From Farysia itapuensis (lineage: Eukaryota; Basidiomycota; Ustilaginomycetes; Ustilaginales; Ustilaginaceae), in the NCBI GenBank assembly GCA_023212645.1, contig JALBYC010000007.1, forward strand, positions 470,801 through 534,800: DNA of 64,000 nt. Direction: 5' to 3'. Below are positions 1 through 10,400 of this stretch, piece after piece (positions within the stretch are counted from its first letter, which is position 1; each line of letters opens with the position of its first letter). The notes under the pieces were generated by a model that did not search any database, was not told where the DNA came from, and saw only the letters and a list, made by a program, of their open reading frames with translations. Made by a program: the position numbers and the translations under genes.

Positions 1-2649
1 GGCACTGGTATGAGCATCGGTGGGAGCGGTGGCGAAGGCAGCAGCGGCGGAAGAGGCGGAGGTAGTGTTGGCAAGGGAAGTGACGCCATTGACAGAGACC
101 GTGGACGGCATGGTCGGATGTTCGAGGGGTGCAGAGGTGCGAGCTCCACCGACAGATCGCACATCCCAACACCGGACAGTACAGTCCTCACTGCCCGTTA
201 CCAGCACAGAGCCATCGGCGGAAAAGTCCATCGAGTAGATTCGTTCTTTGTGGCCCCACATCTTCTTGATCCGTCTGCCACTGCCCAGATCCCACAGCGA
301 TATGGAGACATCGTTGGTATAGCTACCTCGCGATGTCGCGTCATGTCCATCAACTTCGGCAAATTGCGATGCGGTACCGTTGCCCGCTCCTGCAGAAGCG
401 AGATATCTGCCATCGGGCGAGATCTTGACACAGGAAATGCCGGACTGGTGTCCAACAAACAGACGCACACATGCTCCGCGCTGGACATCCCACAGCCGAC
501 AGCTTCGATCCGACGAACCCGTCGCCAGATACAGACTGTTGGGATGGAAAGCTAAGCAATCCACGTCTGAAAGGTGACCGGCATAGATGCGCAGCGGGTT
601 GATTCGCTCAGTGGACCAGAGGCGCGCAGTCTTGTCGGCAGAAGCCGTGGCAAAGTACGAAGCGCCCCCGAGCGGCGACCACTTGACGTCCCAGACGGGA
701 TGCTGATGACCTCGATACGCTACAAGGGCCGAATACGTGTCCAGACTCCAAAGACGCGCGGTCGAATCAGCCGAGCAGCTGAGCAAGTGCCGTGGCGCAG
801 AGGCCGACCCACCGACCGGATCAAAATCGACGCCATATACAGGGCCAGAATGCCCTATCAACCGCCGTGTCGAATAGCAGTCTGATTCGGCCTCGCGCTG
901 TCGTTGTAAGCCTGCGCTGTCGCGAATGGAGCCCAGATTGGGATTACCACGCACGGATCGCAACTTCTCGCCCTTGAGGGACCAGAGCTGCACAAAGGAT
1001 TCCTCGAAACCCGCTGCCATCAGTGTAACGTCTTGCGAGAATGTTGAGCATGTGATGCCGTCATCGGCGTCGTGGAAAGTATAGGCGCAGACCGAGGGTA
1101 AAGCCGTGATGCGTGTCGACGTGCGCCCGCCTGTAGCATCACTGAGTGTGCCGGAAGGGTCAAGTCGGATACGTTTGCGTGCATCGCGGATCCTCTGCAC
1201 CTCTCGCTTGATATCCACAGTGCGGAAGGTAGGCGCTTGAGGCGGTAGATCTGTCACGTTTGGCGCCAGTAGCCCGACCGAATAGTCGGGACCTATCGAT
1301 GCTGGCACGGTGCTGACCGGTGCCTCGGATGGTAGGCGACGGTCTGATGAATCGCTTGTTTCCACGGGTTTGGCAGTGATGGTGCTGGCGTCCTGCATAG
1401 TGGTGTCCTCGTCTGCATCCACTGCCTCTGTCTCGCTCTCTGTTGCTTTGTTGGTACCGTTGTCCTGCGCTTGCAAGGCAGCAAGCGCGTCAGCATCACG
1501 CGTCTCTTCTTCAAGTAGTTGCTTGGCCACTTCGGTCTCCAATCTTTCCGACAGCGGCACAGCAGGATGCAGCTTGAGTTGTGGTCCAGCAGCTCTGGCG
1601 TTGAACTCAGCCACGGCGTCACCGTCCGACACAGCATTCTTTGCGAGCGCAGGATGGATCCGACTCCTCAGTGCTCCGCCAGAGGTGCTGGAGAAAGACG
1701 GCCCGGCACCCGTTAGGCCAGTGCCTTCTTCTAGCACCGCGGCATCGATCTGATATGGCTGAACTCCCAGTACCTGAATGCGGCATCGCTCATTGATGAT
1801 CTTGAGCATAGCCTCGCGAGCTCGTTTGGCAGGAGCTTCTGCTTCGTCCAGCGCATTGCTTGTTCCTCCGTCCGTGAGCCAGCCGAGAAGTAGGCTAAAG
1901 ACAATGTTGGACATTTTCACCACATAGCGCTCTGTGCGGAAGCGCTGTGCGAGTGCATCGGATTGAATGTGGGAAGGCAGCGCTAGCGACCGGATTTGGG
2001 AGAGCAGTGCTGTATGCGTTGGCAGAAACGCTGGTGCGTGGGCCGTGAAGAAGGCTGAAGCAGCTGCGCCGTGACCCATAGACACGAGATCGAGAAAAGA
2101 ATGGACAAAGAGCGGCAAGAGGATGGGAAGCAGTTCGGGCTGGTAGATGTCAAGACTTCCGTGACACCATGCTTTCAATGCGGCGAAGCCCCTCGCGCGA
2201 TCGGTAGGGTCAAGAAGTAGCGCCTGAGTGGCTGCTGTGGAGACGTCGCCATCATCTGCGAATGTCGTGTCTGGATCTACACTGGTGCTGGCCGAGTTCA
2301 AGGCTGCTGTCTCCTTCTCGCTGTCTTTGGGTGCGTTCTTTGCGGCCAGGTCCTCGAGACTGACGGTAGGCGCTCGCCCATGCACCTCAGCAGCAGCTGC
2401 TGCCTGTTCCGGAGTAGCACCTGCAGCCAGTGCTTCCATTTCGGCCTTGAACGCGGCCTCAACACGGTTAAAGCCGCGTTTCTGCAGGTAAGTGAGAACG
2501 GCAGCTGTCATGTCTGGACTGCTGAAAACACTTCCATTGGCGCCATCCTTTACTGTTGTGGCGGAAATGGTTGGGAGCGTGGGCGTCTCTGTGCCCTTAC
2601 TCTCTTGTCCGGCAGCCGACTTGTCATCGGCGGCAGAAGTGACCGCCAT
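1..2649 (-). CDS. TAF5: TFIID subunit TAF5 (WD40), 3' end cut by window edge
   Basis: General transcription factor TFIID (and possibly SAGA) scaffold subunit, nuclear. The frame is open from the ATG at 2649 to the window edge: 883 codons without a stop. A LisH motif lies at about residues 47-79 (TAAVLTYLQKRGFNR), followed by a helical TAF5 NTD2-type region at roughly 150-290 that includes FAALKAWCHGSLDIY. A low-complexity linker leads to WD40 repeats from about residue 540 with canonical GH...WD spacing, for example GHLSDVDCLAFHPNS, SCRLWDVQRG and CTVRCWDVRS. The last WD repeat(s) and the stop lie outside the window. It diverges from the acyltransferase at 2867 across 217 bp, which probably serves both genes. 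LisH + NTD2 + WD40 is specific to TAF5/TAF5L; I favour TAF5. Confidence 0.9.
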   Translation of the reverse strand, partial: MAVTSAADDKSAAGQESKGTETPTLPTISATTVKDGANGSVFSSPDMTAAVLTYLQKRGFNRVEAAFKAEMEALAAGATPEQAAAAAEVHGRAPTVSLEDLAAKNAPKDSEKETAALNSASTSVDPDTTFADDGDVSTAATQALLLDPTDRARGFAALKAWCHGSLDIYQPELLPILLPLFVHSFLDLVSMGHGAAASAFFTAHAPAFLPTHTALLSQIRSLALPSHIQSDALAQRFRTERYVVKMSNIVFSLLLGWLTDGGTSNALDEAEAPAKRAREAMLKIINERCRIQVLGVQPYQIDAAVLEEGTGLTGAGPSFSSTSGGALRSRIHPALAKNAVSDGDAVAEFNARAAGPQLKLHPAVPLSERLETEVAKQLLEEETRDADALAALQAQDNGTNKATESETEAVDADEDTTMQDASTITAKPVETSDSSDRRLPSEAPVSTVPASIGPDYSVGLLAPNVTDLPPQAPTFRTVDIKREVQRIRDARKRIRLDPSGTLSDATGGRTSTRITALPSVCAYTFHDADDGITCSTFSQDVTLMAAGFEESFVQLWSLKGEKLRSVRGNPNLGSIRDSAGLQRQREAESDCYSTRRLIGHSGPVYGVDFDPVGGSASAPRHLLSCSADSTARLWSLDTYSALVAYRGHQHPVWDVKWSPLGGASYFATASADKTARLWSTERINPLRIYAGHLSDVDCLAFHPNSLYLATGSSDRSCRLWDVQRGACVRLFVGHQSGISCVKISPDGRYLASAGAGNGTASQFAEVDGHDATSRGSYTNDVSISLWDLGSGRRIKKMWGHKERIYSMDFSADGSVLVTGSEDCTVRCWDVRSVGGARTSAPLEHPTMPSTVSVNGVTSLANTTSASSAAAAFATAPTDAHTSA

Positions 2650-2866
2650 GGCAAAGGATTGTTGTAGAACGGCTCAACACGTCAGTAAAATGGTCCGTCA
2701 AGAAGCGCCAACTCACGTCGGATCCGAAAATTACGATCTTACATTTGTTTGGCGTTCATCACCCTAACATGATTTTTTCGCTTTCACGTTCCCATGACGA
2801 CATGGTTTCCTAAGGCAACTGTCCAACTATGCAACGAACCTTGTTACCGCCATCTCTCCCCGCACA

Positions 2867-5071
2867 ATGAGCGAACAGGCCAGCTATGCCCAAGTGGCCG
2901 CGCTCGATGATCAGAGCTCCGTCGAACAGAGCGCAAAGACTGTGACTTTCAGCACGGCATCTCCACAGGTCAACGGACACAAGACAGACAGCAGTGCAGA
3001 TGCCAGTCCCGTCATGCAATCGTCGACTCGCTTTTCGCGCAACAACAACTCTTCGTCGTCCGCATCGATGGTGGGCAGACCTCTCTTCCCTCTTCTGCCA
3101 GGTATCTCGTCGGCCCAAGCTGAGAGCCCATGGGCGTCGGGCTACAATACTCCCACGCTTGGTGCAACTGTCCACAATGTAGCCGAAAAGGCAGAAGACG
3201 CACTCCAGAAGATCGCCCAGCAGCAGCAGGGCAAGCCTGTTGCCAAGTGGATCCAGTACCTGATCGATGTGGGCACTGCGGTCGAGCAGAGAGTCCAATA
3301 CGAGATCTTCAGCAGAGTCAATGCCATCGGCGGCATTGACAACATGTGGCTGCTGATTGACGGAATCAGCTCTTTCAACCCTGTCTGCACTGCCACTTAT
3401 ACTTTCACCGAGCCTGTACGTGCCGACGATTGGAAAAAGGCGCTGGAGCGTCAGATTGGCCACTTCCCCAAATATACCCAGAAGCTGGCGGACACGGGCA
3501 AGTTTTTCCGCGGCACAGTCTTCATCGATGACCAAGACTTTGATGTGGACAACCACCTGCGGTCAGACAGCCTGCCTGGCAAAGCTGGCAAAGAGGAGCT
3601 GGAGAAGTATGCTTCCGAGTTTATCGCGCAGGGCTGGGACTTTTCGCGACCCTTGTGGGAGGTAGTTGTGCTGGAGAACTACCAGGACGAGGAGAGTGGA
3701 TCCAACGGTGCGGCTGTTATTCGTGGTCATCACACGTTGTCGGATGGTCAAGGCTTCATAATGTCACAACTGTTTGTCACGTCGCTTGGTCCAAAGCTCG
3801 AGTCGATGATGTCCGACGGCGCGAAGCTGCTCAGCGATGCCAAGCAGGGCAAGGCGCTGCCTTCGCGCCTCAACAAGCGACTTGCTCCTCTAGACAAATA
3901 TCACGGCACCGTCATGCTGCAGCTTGTCATGATGACCCTCTACTGGCTCACACAGTACATCAATTTCCTCTCCGACCTCGCAGGGTGTGTCACGCTTGCG
4001 TGGACTACGAGCTACTTTTTCGTGCTTACCTTCTGGCGACAGAGATACGTCACCGCATCGTACCCGGGCCCACGCAAATACGAGAAGGAATTTTCCGTCT
4101 CCAAATCCATTCCTCTTACCGAAGTCAAGCTTATCTCGAAAGCCTTCTCAGGCACCCGGCCCGGAACGCTGCTCGACAGGGTGCAAGGCGGTAAGCGGCA
4201 CGCAAGACCTGTTATTGGCGCCCACCTCACAGTCAACGATGTCATCTGCACCGTCATTGCTGATGTTATCAACGAAGAGCTGGAACGTCAGCCGAACCAG
4301 CCTGGGCTGTTCGCCGCAGTCAAGCGTGTGGCCAACCAAGTCCTGCCTTCCCCGATCGGTATCATGATTCCCATCTCGATCCGCGAGCCGGGCGACTGGT
4401 CTATGCGCAATCTGTCCACGGCTGGTATCGCCTACTTGCCCACCACCAAGGGAAACTCGACCGCGCCCAACGTGCTGCACAATAGGCTGCACACGACCAA
4501 CAGTCGGCTCAATATTCTCAAAAACAGTCTGCTGCCCAAACTAGTGTTTCACGGCGTGCAGCTGACGGGTCAGATGCCCTTCCTCTGGCCGATCCCTTTC
4601 GGTATTCTGCCCAAAGTCAAGTGGAATCTGCTGCGGTACCCGACGGTATGGGTGACGGAGATGGTGGCGACGAGCTTTACTGCCGTTGTGACCAACGTTC
4701 CCTGCCCTTCAAAGCAGCGCATCACGCTCGCTGGCAAAGAGGTCGTCCGATGGACGGCCTTGCCACCACAGGCGGGCAAAGGCACGCTGGGCATCGGCAT
4801 CTGCTCCTACGGCGGCGACTTTAGCATCTCCATCTCGGCCGACCACGTGCCGGAATCGAGCGGAGTTGCGGCAAGACTTACGCAAGCCTTCGAGGATCGC
4901 TGGCAGCAGTACGTCGATGCCAGCGAGAAGCTCCTGCACGACACTGGCTCTGACAAGTCTGCGCCAAAGCGAAAGCCAAAGCGCACAATCAAGGGCAAGA
5001 ACTCCAGTCGCCGCCGACGAGCATCTAGCGCATCCTCGTCCGCCGAAGATACCAAGCACACGTCCCAGTAG
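2867..5071 (+). CDS. WS/DGAT-type O-acyltransferase (wax ester synthase / diacylglycerol acyltransferase-like)
   Basis: Single-exon protein of 734 aa. The acyltransferase active-site motif HHxxxDG is present as HHTLSDG from about residue 288, and the C-terminal half (about 450-680) looks like the WSD1 C-terminal domain, ending in a basic Ser/Arg/Lys-rich tail. Hydrophobic segments near residues 350-390 (LQLVMMTLYWLTQYINFL and following) suggest membrane association. Family members transfer acyl-CoA chains to long-chain alcohols, sterols or diacylglycerol; the acceptor here cannot be read from sequence. The first 110 residues are Ser/Asn-rich and probably disordered. It shares an upstream region with TAF5 and is convergent with the gene ending at 5130 (58 bp gap). 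Confidence 0.82.
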   Translation: MSEQASYAQVAALDDQSSVEQSAKTVTFSTASPQVNGHKTDSSADASPVMQSSTRFSRNNNSSSSASMVGRPLFPLLPGISSAQAESPWASGYNTPTLGATVHNVAEKAEDALQKIAQQQQGKPVAKWIQYLIDVGTAVEQRVQYEIFSRVNAIGGIDNMWLLIDGISSFNPVCTATYTFTEPVRADDWKKALERQIGHFPKYTQKLADTGKFFRGTVFIDDQDFDVDNHLRSDSLPGKAGKEELEKYASEFIAQGWDFSRPLWEVVVLENYQDEESGSNGAAVIRGHHTLSDGQGFIMSQLFVTSLGPKLESMMSDGAKLLSDAKQGKALPSRLNKRLAPLDKYHGTVMLQLVMMTLYWLTQYINFLSDLAGCVTLAWTTSYFFVLTFWRQRYVTASYPGPRKYEKEFSVSKSIPLTEVKLISKAFSGTRPGTLLDRVQGGKRHARPVIGAHLTVNDVICTVIADVINEELERQPNQPGLFAAVKRVANQVLPSPIGIMIPISIREPGDWSMRNLSTAGIAYLPTTKGNSTAPNVLHNRLHTTNSRLNILKNSLLPKLVFHGVQLTGQMPFLWPIPFGILPKVKWNLLRYPTVWVTEMVATSFTAVVTNVPCPSKQRITLAGKEVVRWTALPPQAGKGTLGIGICSYGGDFSISISADHVPESSGVAARLTQAFEDRWQQYVDASEKLLHDTGSDKSAPKRKPKRTIKGKNSSRRRRASSASSSAEDTKHTSQ

Positions 5072-5129
5072 CGTTTCCTTCCGCTTTCCTATGTAACTTT
5101 GTCGTTTTTGATGTTTGACAGATGTGTGG

Positions 5130-6170
5130 CTACTGGAATCGCGCGGCGGAGGCAAGGATCTGAGTGATGGTGAGCGTGAGCTGTGCATACATCTGCCACG
5201 TATCATCCGAGTGTGGCAAAGGTTCCACACGGGCTGCTTGGTTCGTGATCTCGGCAGACAGAGCCCGAAAGACGGGGAAGGCGCTCTGGACTGTCGCTGT
5301 TGCCATCTGCAAACTCGAAGAGGTTAGTGCTGGGATCATGCCCGAACAGATGCGGTTTACACTTACTGCGTCTTCGCTGTAACTGACGATGCGGACAGCC
5401 GCCGGCACCACTCTGGTCTGCGCGGGTCCCCACGAAGATTCGAGCACGGCCTTGAGCACAGGTTTGACATGCAATTCGAGTGTGAAGGTGTGCACTCCAT
5501 CTGACGACGTTGTGAGGTTGACGAGACGGATCCTTGTGTGTTTCACGAGTGGGAGTGTAGACGGCGGGACGGCAGTGGGCAAATGCTTGTGGAGATGTAC
5601 GAGATACAGCTGGATGTGCTGCGGTGTCGTTGGCGGCTCAGCTGGCTGCGATGGTGACTGCGTTGTCTGTGATTCTTTGGCAGAGACGACCGGTGTGGGA
5701 ACGGGTGGTAGCCACGAAGACTGTAGCATCTTGTCTTGATCAAGCAACAGCCTGCGCTTCTTTCTCACCCGCAGTATTCGCTCCTTATCAAAGTCTGCGG
5801 CCGCAGTGCGTTGTTTCTGCATCAATTGCTGCGCGAGAGAGATGGCACTTGCTGCAGGCGAAGCTGGATCTTGCAGACGCAGAACGAGCTGCGACGCTAC
5901 CTGGAAGGCGTGCTGAACGTGTTCTCTGTATCTTTTCACTGCATCTTGTTGAGCAGCCTGGGTCATTCCAGACAGACCCATGGAAACGGCGAGTGGATCC
6001 GCCGACGAAGTCGACGCTATCGGCACGAGTGGCAGCAAAAGACTCGGCACCAGATGCGCCAAGCCGCCTGGCTTGTAATCCAGCAGCGGAATCAACTGCT
6101 GAATGTGCGACAGAGACAGCATTAGCTCTGTCGACGTCGGCTCCGCCTTGACTTCAGGCTTGTCCGTCAT
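5130..6170 (-). CDS. Unknown helical protein with a 60-nt in-frame intron; possibly Mediator subunit 27-like
   Basis: The unspliced frame is 346 aa. An apparent intron at 5307-5366 (GTAAGT ... CACTAAC ... TTTGCAG) is exactly 60 nt and has no in-frame stop, so removing it gives 326 aa and leaves both versions open. The N-terminal half is helical and ends in a basic patch (RVRKKRRLLLDQ), a Ser/Thr/Pro linker follows, and the C-terminal third alternates beta-like and helical stretches (TFTLELHVKPVLKAVL). This outline resembles MED27, but I recognise no diagnostic motif and no C-terminal zinc site, so the Mediator idea is a weak inference. It is divergent from arsH across 350 bp. Confidence 0.6.
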   Translation of the reverse strand: MTDKPEVKAEPTSTELMLSLSHIQQLIPLLDYKPGGLAHLVPSLLLPLVPIASTSSADPLAVSMGLSGMTQAAQQDAVKRYREHVQHAFQVASQLVLRLQDPASPAASAISLAQQLMQKQRTAAADFDKERILRVRKKRRLLLDQDKMLQSSWLPPVPTPVVSAKESQTTQSPSQPAEPPTTPQHIQLYLVHLHKHLPTAVPPSTLPLVKHTRIRLVNLTTSSDGVHTFTLELHVKPVLKAVLESSWGPAQTRVVPAAVRIVSYSEDAVSVNRICSGMIPALTSSSLQMATATVQSAFPVFRALSAEITNQAARVEPLPHSDDTWQMYAQLTLTITQILASAARFQ

Positions 6171-6520
6171 CGCCGTGAGAGAGTAGGCCGTATCCTTAGG
6201 CGCTTCGCAGAGCTGGACGGGTCAATACGTCAGTATGAGACTGTGCATTGGTGCAACGTCGAACGTCGCGAACGTCGAACGTCGAACCGAAAGGTATAAT
6301 TGTTAGAGTAAATGAGCTTCAAACTTGTTAGAGTGGTGGAGCAGCTGTCAAAAACTGCAAACTGCAATTTGAAATTCTTTCTGGAGAAGATCGTCATCGA
6401 TGCAGCTCTAAACGGCCCTAAGCACTGGCACGAGATGGCCGACGAGAGAGACCCTCAATGCCACCATCATTGTCTGGTCTGGCGTGTCGACTGAGCTTTT
6501 GCGGCAGAAATCTGCGCAGG
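6171..6520. other. Divergent intergenic region with AACGTCG array
   Basis: 350 bp between the divergent starts of the Med27-like gene and arsH. It holds the short repeat array listed separately and AT-rich stretches around 6295-6385. An in-frame ATG at 6458 could extend arsH by 21 residues. No separate gene is seen. Confidence 0.6.
6255..6284. promoter_or_regulatory. Four direct copies of AACGTCG
   Basis: AACGTCG occurs at 6255-6261, 6262-6268, 6271-6277 and 6278-6284: two adjacent pairs separated by CG. The array lies 85 bp upstream of the minus-strand start at 6170 and about 237 bp upstream of arsH. The regular 16-nt spacing looks like a double binding site for a transcription factor; that function is inferred. 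Confidence 0.5.
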
Positions 6521-7407
6521 ATGACAACAGGGACGGTGCAGCCCCATCACCAGCCCTATCTCGTCGGTCTTTACGATGGAACTCCAGCGACCGAGGCACA
6601 CCGGGACCAAGATTGGACCTTTGACACTGTGCACACTTACTTGAGAGAGACACGCACGCTTGCAGCTTCGCCGTCTCTAGCGTCGCCGCTGCGCGTTCTT
6701 GTGCTGTACGGTAGTCTGCGAGAACGCTCCTTTTCGCGTCTCTTTGCGTTCGAAGCCGCTCGTCTGCTGCATCACTTGGGCTGTCAAGTCGCCGTGTACA
6801 ATCCGCGAAACCTGCCGCTCAAAGATGACCAGTCTGACAGCCACGAAAAGGTTCAAGAGCTGCGCGAGTTGGTCAAATGGTCACAGGCACACTTCTGGTG
6901 CTCGCCAGAACAGCATGGGTACGTTCAGAGGCTTTTTGATTCAGGGCCAGCGCCAAGCTTACTGACAGGGACGCCGTGGCTAGTAATTTGACCGGCATCT
7001 TCAAGCTGCAGATCGACCACATTCCGCTCTCTTTAGGATCGGTTCGGCCCACGCAGGGCAAATTTTTGGCCGTGTCGCAGGTGAATGGTGGCTCGCAGTC
7101 GTTTAATACAGTCAACTCGTTGCGTGTGCTGGGACGTTGGATGCGCATGTTCACCATCCCCAACCAGGCATCTCTGCCAAAGGCATGGACTCAGTTCACT
7201 GCACCTGCTTCTGATGGATCTGGAAACCGACTGATGGAGTCGTCTAACAGAGATCGACTGGTCGACGTCGTCGAAGAACTCGTCAAGACGGCAGTTCTGT
7301 TTCAGAACAAAGAAGAATTGATGAGCAGCCGCTACAGCGAACGCAAAGAGACACTCCAACACAGCAGGCTGCTGTCGCAGGCCGAGAAAGAGGCGCTCAA
7401 AACATAG
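6521..7407 (+). CDS. arsH: ArsH-type NADPH-dependent FMN reductase (arsenical resistance), two exons
   Basis: Flavodoxin-fold oxidoreductase. Family members reduce quinones, metals or oxidise trivalent organoarsenicals with NADPH and FMN. The FMN phosphate loop is [13 protein letters not shown], followed by [28 protein letters not shown] and, after splicing, [30 protein letters not shown] and [16 protein letters not shown], all ArsH hallmarks. The intron is 6919-6983 (GTACGT...CTAG, 65 nt) and joins GG|T, giving the HG-N-LTG junction the family requires. The ATG at 6521 starts [10 protein letters not shown]; an in-frame ATG at 6458 is an alternative. No other ars gene is adjacent. It ends 59 bp from the convergent kinase gene. 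Confidence 0.9.
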
Positions 7408-7466
7408 ACACGCCATTGGGGCATAGAGATTTTCATGACATTCGTAAAGTTGGATTTGTGCGGCTT

Positions 7467-10400
7467 CTATTTGGTCAAGTCACGGCGGATGCTGTTGCGA
7501 CCGTGGGCAGAGCCGGCAGACTGTTCGGCGACTTTTGGACCGAGACCGTGACCGAGACCCGGCTTGACTTCGTTACTGCCGATGCGACCCCAACCGGGTG
7601 CATTGCTCTCGACACTCTGTTGCCAGCGGGAAATGAGACTCGACACGCCTGAAAAACCGTCCGCCTCGCCGCTTCGTCCCGTGTCAGAGCGCCCATCTGA
7701 CTCGGCATCGTTCTTATCGTGTAAGTGCGAGGTAGATGCCGGCGGAAGGGCCGAGTTCTTGACAATCCCAGATTTGGTCGCGGCGGCTGACATGGCCGCC
7801 TCACGTTCCCATGGCTTTAGTCCAGTGGAGCTGCCGGTATTGCGGGTCGCACGGATAGCCGTGGGACGCCGAGGCTGGATCATTTGTGGCTCATCGTCGG
7901 TAACACTTGATGCTCGACCGCGAGCAAGGGAGCTATTGTCTTCTGTCCTCCAGCGAGCGAAACTCTTGTCCACGTGTTGGCTTGGCGCGGCCGGCGACGT
8001 TGCCTTCTCGGCGTATTTGTTCACCTGCTCACTTTGTGCTTCCTCGTCCTCGTCCATGAGATTGACGAGTGTCCGACCTTGTGGCTGCAGCACGGGCGTG
8101 CTTTCTCTCGGCGGAGGAGAGGTCGCGACGAGAGGTGGCGGCTCGGCAAAGTCTACCAGCTTGTCATCGGCAAGGCTTGCATCTTCGGTTTGCGTCGACG
8201 AGGATCGACCGAGGCGGGTGGGGACCGAAGGTTTGGGCAGACCATGCATCTCGTCCGTGTCTTCGTCATCCCACGCCGGCGCTGTCACCCTGCTGGAAGG
8301 CGACGATGCTGGCAGTACCGGGCTGGTCCCCTTAGGCTCACTGGGCGGCGGGTCAGAGCTCGACGGTCCGCGAAGCAGCTCTTCCAGCTGGTCTTGCGCT
8401 TGCTTGGCCGCCTCGTCCAGCTGTGCAGCTGCCGACGGATCCGTGATGGGTGAGACAAGAGACACAGACGTGTTGGGACTGAGCAACTCGGATCGATTGA
8501 CCATCTGGTCCGCCGTCGTTGGCGAGTCAACAGCGTCTACAAGCCACGAAGGCGCCCGCACTTTGCCCAGCTGCGGTTTGGTACGACTGATAGGTGGCGG
8601 CGCGTTCTCAGAAGGTCCCTTGATGTCAACAGAGAGTTGAGGCCGTCGCTTGGCGTCGGCATTTTCAGGTCCGTCCTGAATGTCGTCTTCGTCGGAAGAG
8701 TCTTGTTCTGCTTTCGCTGTCTGCGACGGCGGAGCGACTGGCTTCGCCATACCGGACGGCTTTGTCAGCCGATCCAGGACGGGTCGAGACGACTTGTCTG
8801 CAGTGACTGGCCTCTTTTCGTCCTCGAGGTCCCCTGTCAGCCAGTCAGTCGATTGTGGAGCACCGTTTGGTTTGGCCGCGGGTGTATCAGAAGCAGAGCT
8901 GCTGCGAGTGTCGGCAAGGGGCTGCCATCTCTTCAGCACGTTTGCGCTTGGAGCGCCTCCGATGGTGGATGTCGTTGCTGACTTGGTCAGCGTCTTTGTC
9001 GAGTCACGTGCAGATCCTGTCGCAGGTCGAGGCGGCTGTGGCTCAAATGGCTTCTCGAAGCGGCCGGCCATGGCACCAACGCTGGCACGATTGGCCAGAC
9101 CTGGCACCACGACACTCTGACGATGATCGCTGGTGGACGAGGCGGGAGTAGCGCCGCCATACTTTGCGTCCAGATCTGCAAGTGTTGGGAATCTATCTGC
9201 GAGCTCGTCTCGTGCGTCTGACGGTGTCTCTGTTTTGGCGGGCAGAGGTAAGGGCGATGCCGACGGGCTGGGAGCAGCACTGAATCCAGGCAGTGCCGGG
9301 CTATGTCGCAAGGGTGACAGAGTAGGTGTAGGAGCCTGAGAGGCACGAAGGAGGTTTCGATCAATCGCTTTGTCCGACACAATCTCGGGACTCGTGGCTT
9401 GTTCCGGAGCTTTGCCGCTCGCTTGGGCGGGGATGGAGCTAGAGCTCGGCCTTTTAGGCAGTGTCGGCGGCAATTCAGAGCCATTGACGGCAGGTGATGG
9501 AGCAAATGAGTCGCCAAATCCTTCGACCAGTGGGGATGACGCTTTCGCTGCAGAGGGCACAGTCCATTTGGAAGCAGCGCTTGGAGGGGAAGCGACCGGT
9601 ACGTTGACGGCAGCTTCAGTCTGAGGTGACTCGGCTGCGGTCGGCTTGTTGGGTCTACCTCGGCGCATAGGTGTAATGCTTTGCTTTTGCAGCTCGAGCT
9701 CTCTTGCCTCGGCTTGCTCTCTTTCCTTTTTCGATGGCCCGACAGAGATCAGATCCGCTTCAGAATCCCGCGCGTTTCTTCCCTGGCTGGCTATGCTCGC
9801 AACGTCGAAGCCATCTGCAGTACCTTTGGACCCTCCAACAATGGTGGGCAATGGAGCGGCAATCTTTCCGCTCGCAGCTTGTTGTGCGTAGTGCACGGCA
9901 GCTGACGGAGGACGGGTGCCGAGGATCTGGTGGACGTTGATGATGACTTGATCGATGCTAGGTCGGTCGACGCTGTGTTCCTTGAGCAGAGAAGCAATGA
10001 GATCCTTGACGCGTTGCGAGTATACTGGTTGCGGCGGAATGCGGTACTGAACGTTGAGAATGGCGAGTGGACCCCCTCCGTTTTCTTCAAAGGGAGTTGT
10101 GTAATAGCAAAGCTTGTACAGAAACACGCCGAGCGCCCAGATATCTGCCTTTTCGTCAATGACTCGACGCTGATAGACATCGACCATTTCTGGTGCTCGA
10201 TACTGGAGCGTGGTATGCTTGTTGAGATCGGCCTCGACCCGCTTCACCTCGTCCATACTCCTGGCAGGCTTGCGCGAGAGAACGGGGGCAGCAGAGCCAA
10301 AGTCACACAGCTTGAATGTGGCTTTGAGATTCGATGCAGTTGATTTGGAACCAGGGATGGAGCCTGGGTCGGTAGAGGGTGCGAGAAGGATGTTTTCCAC

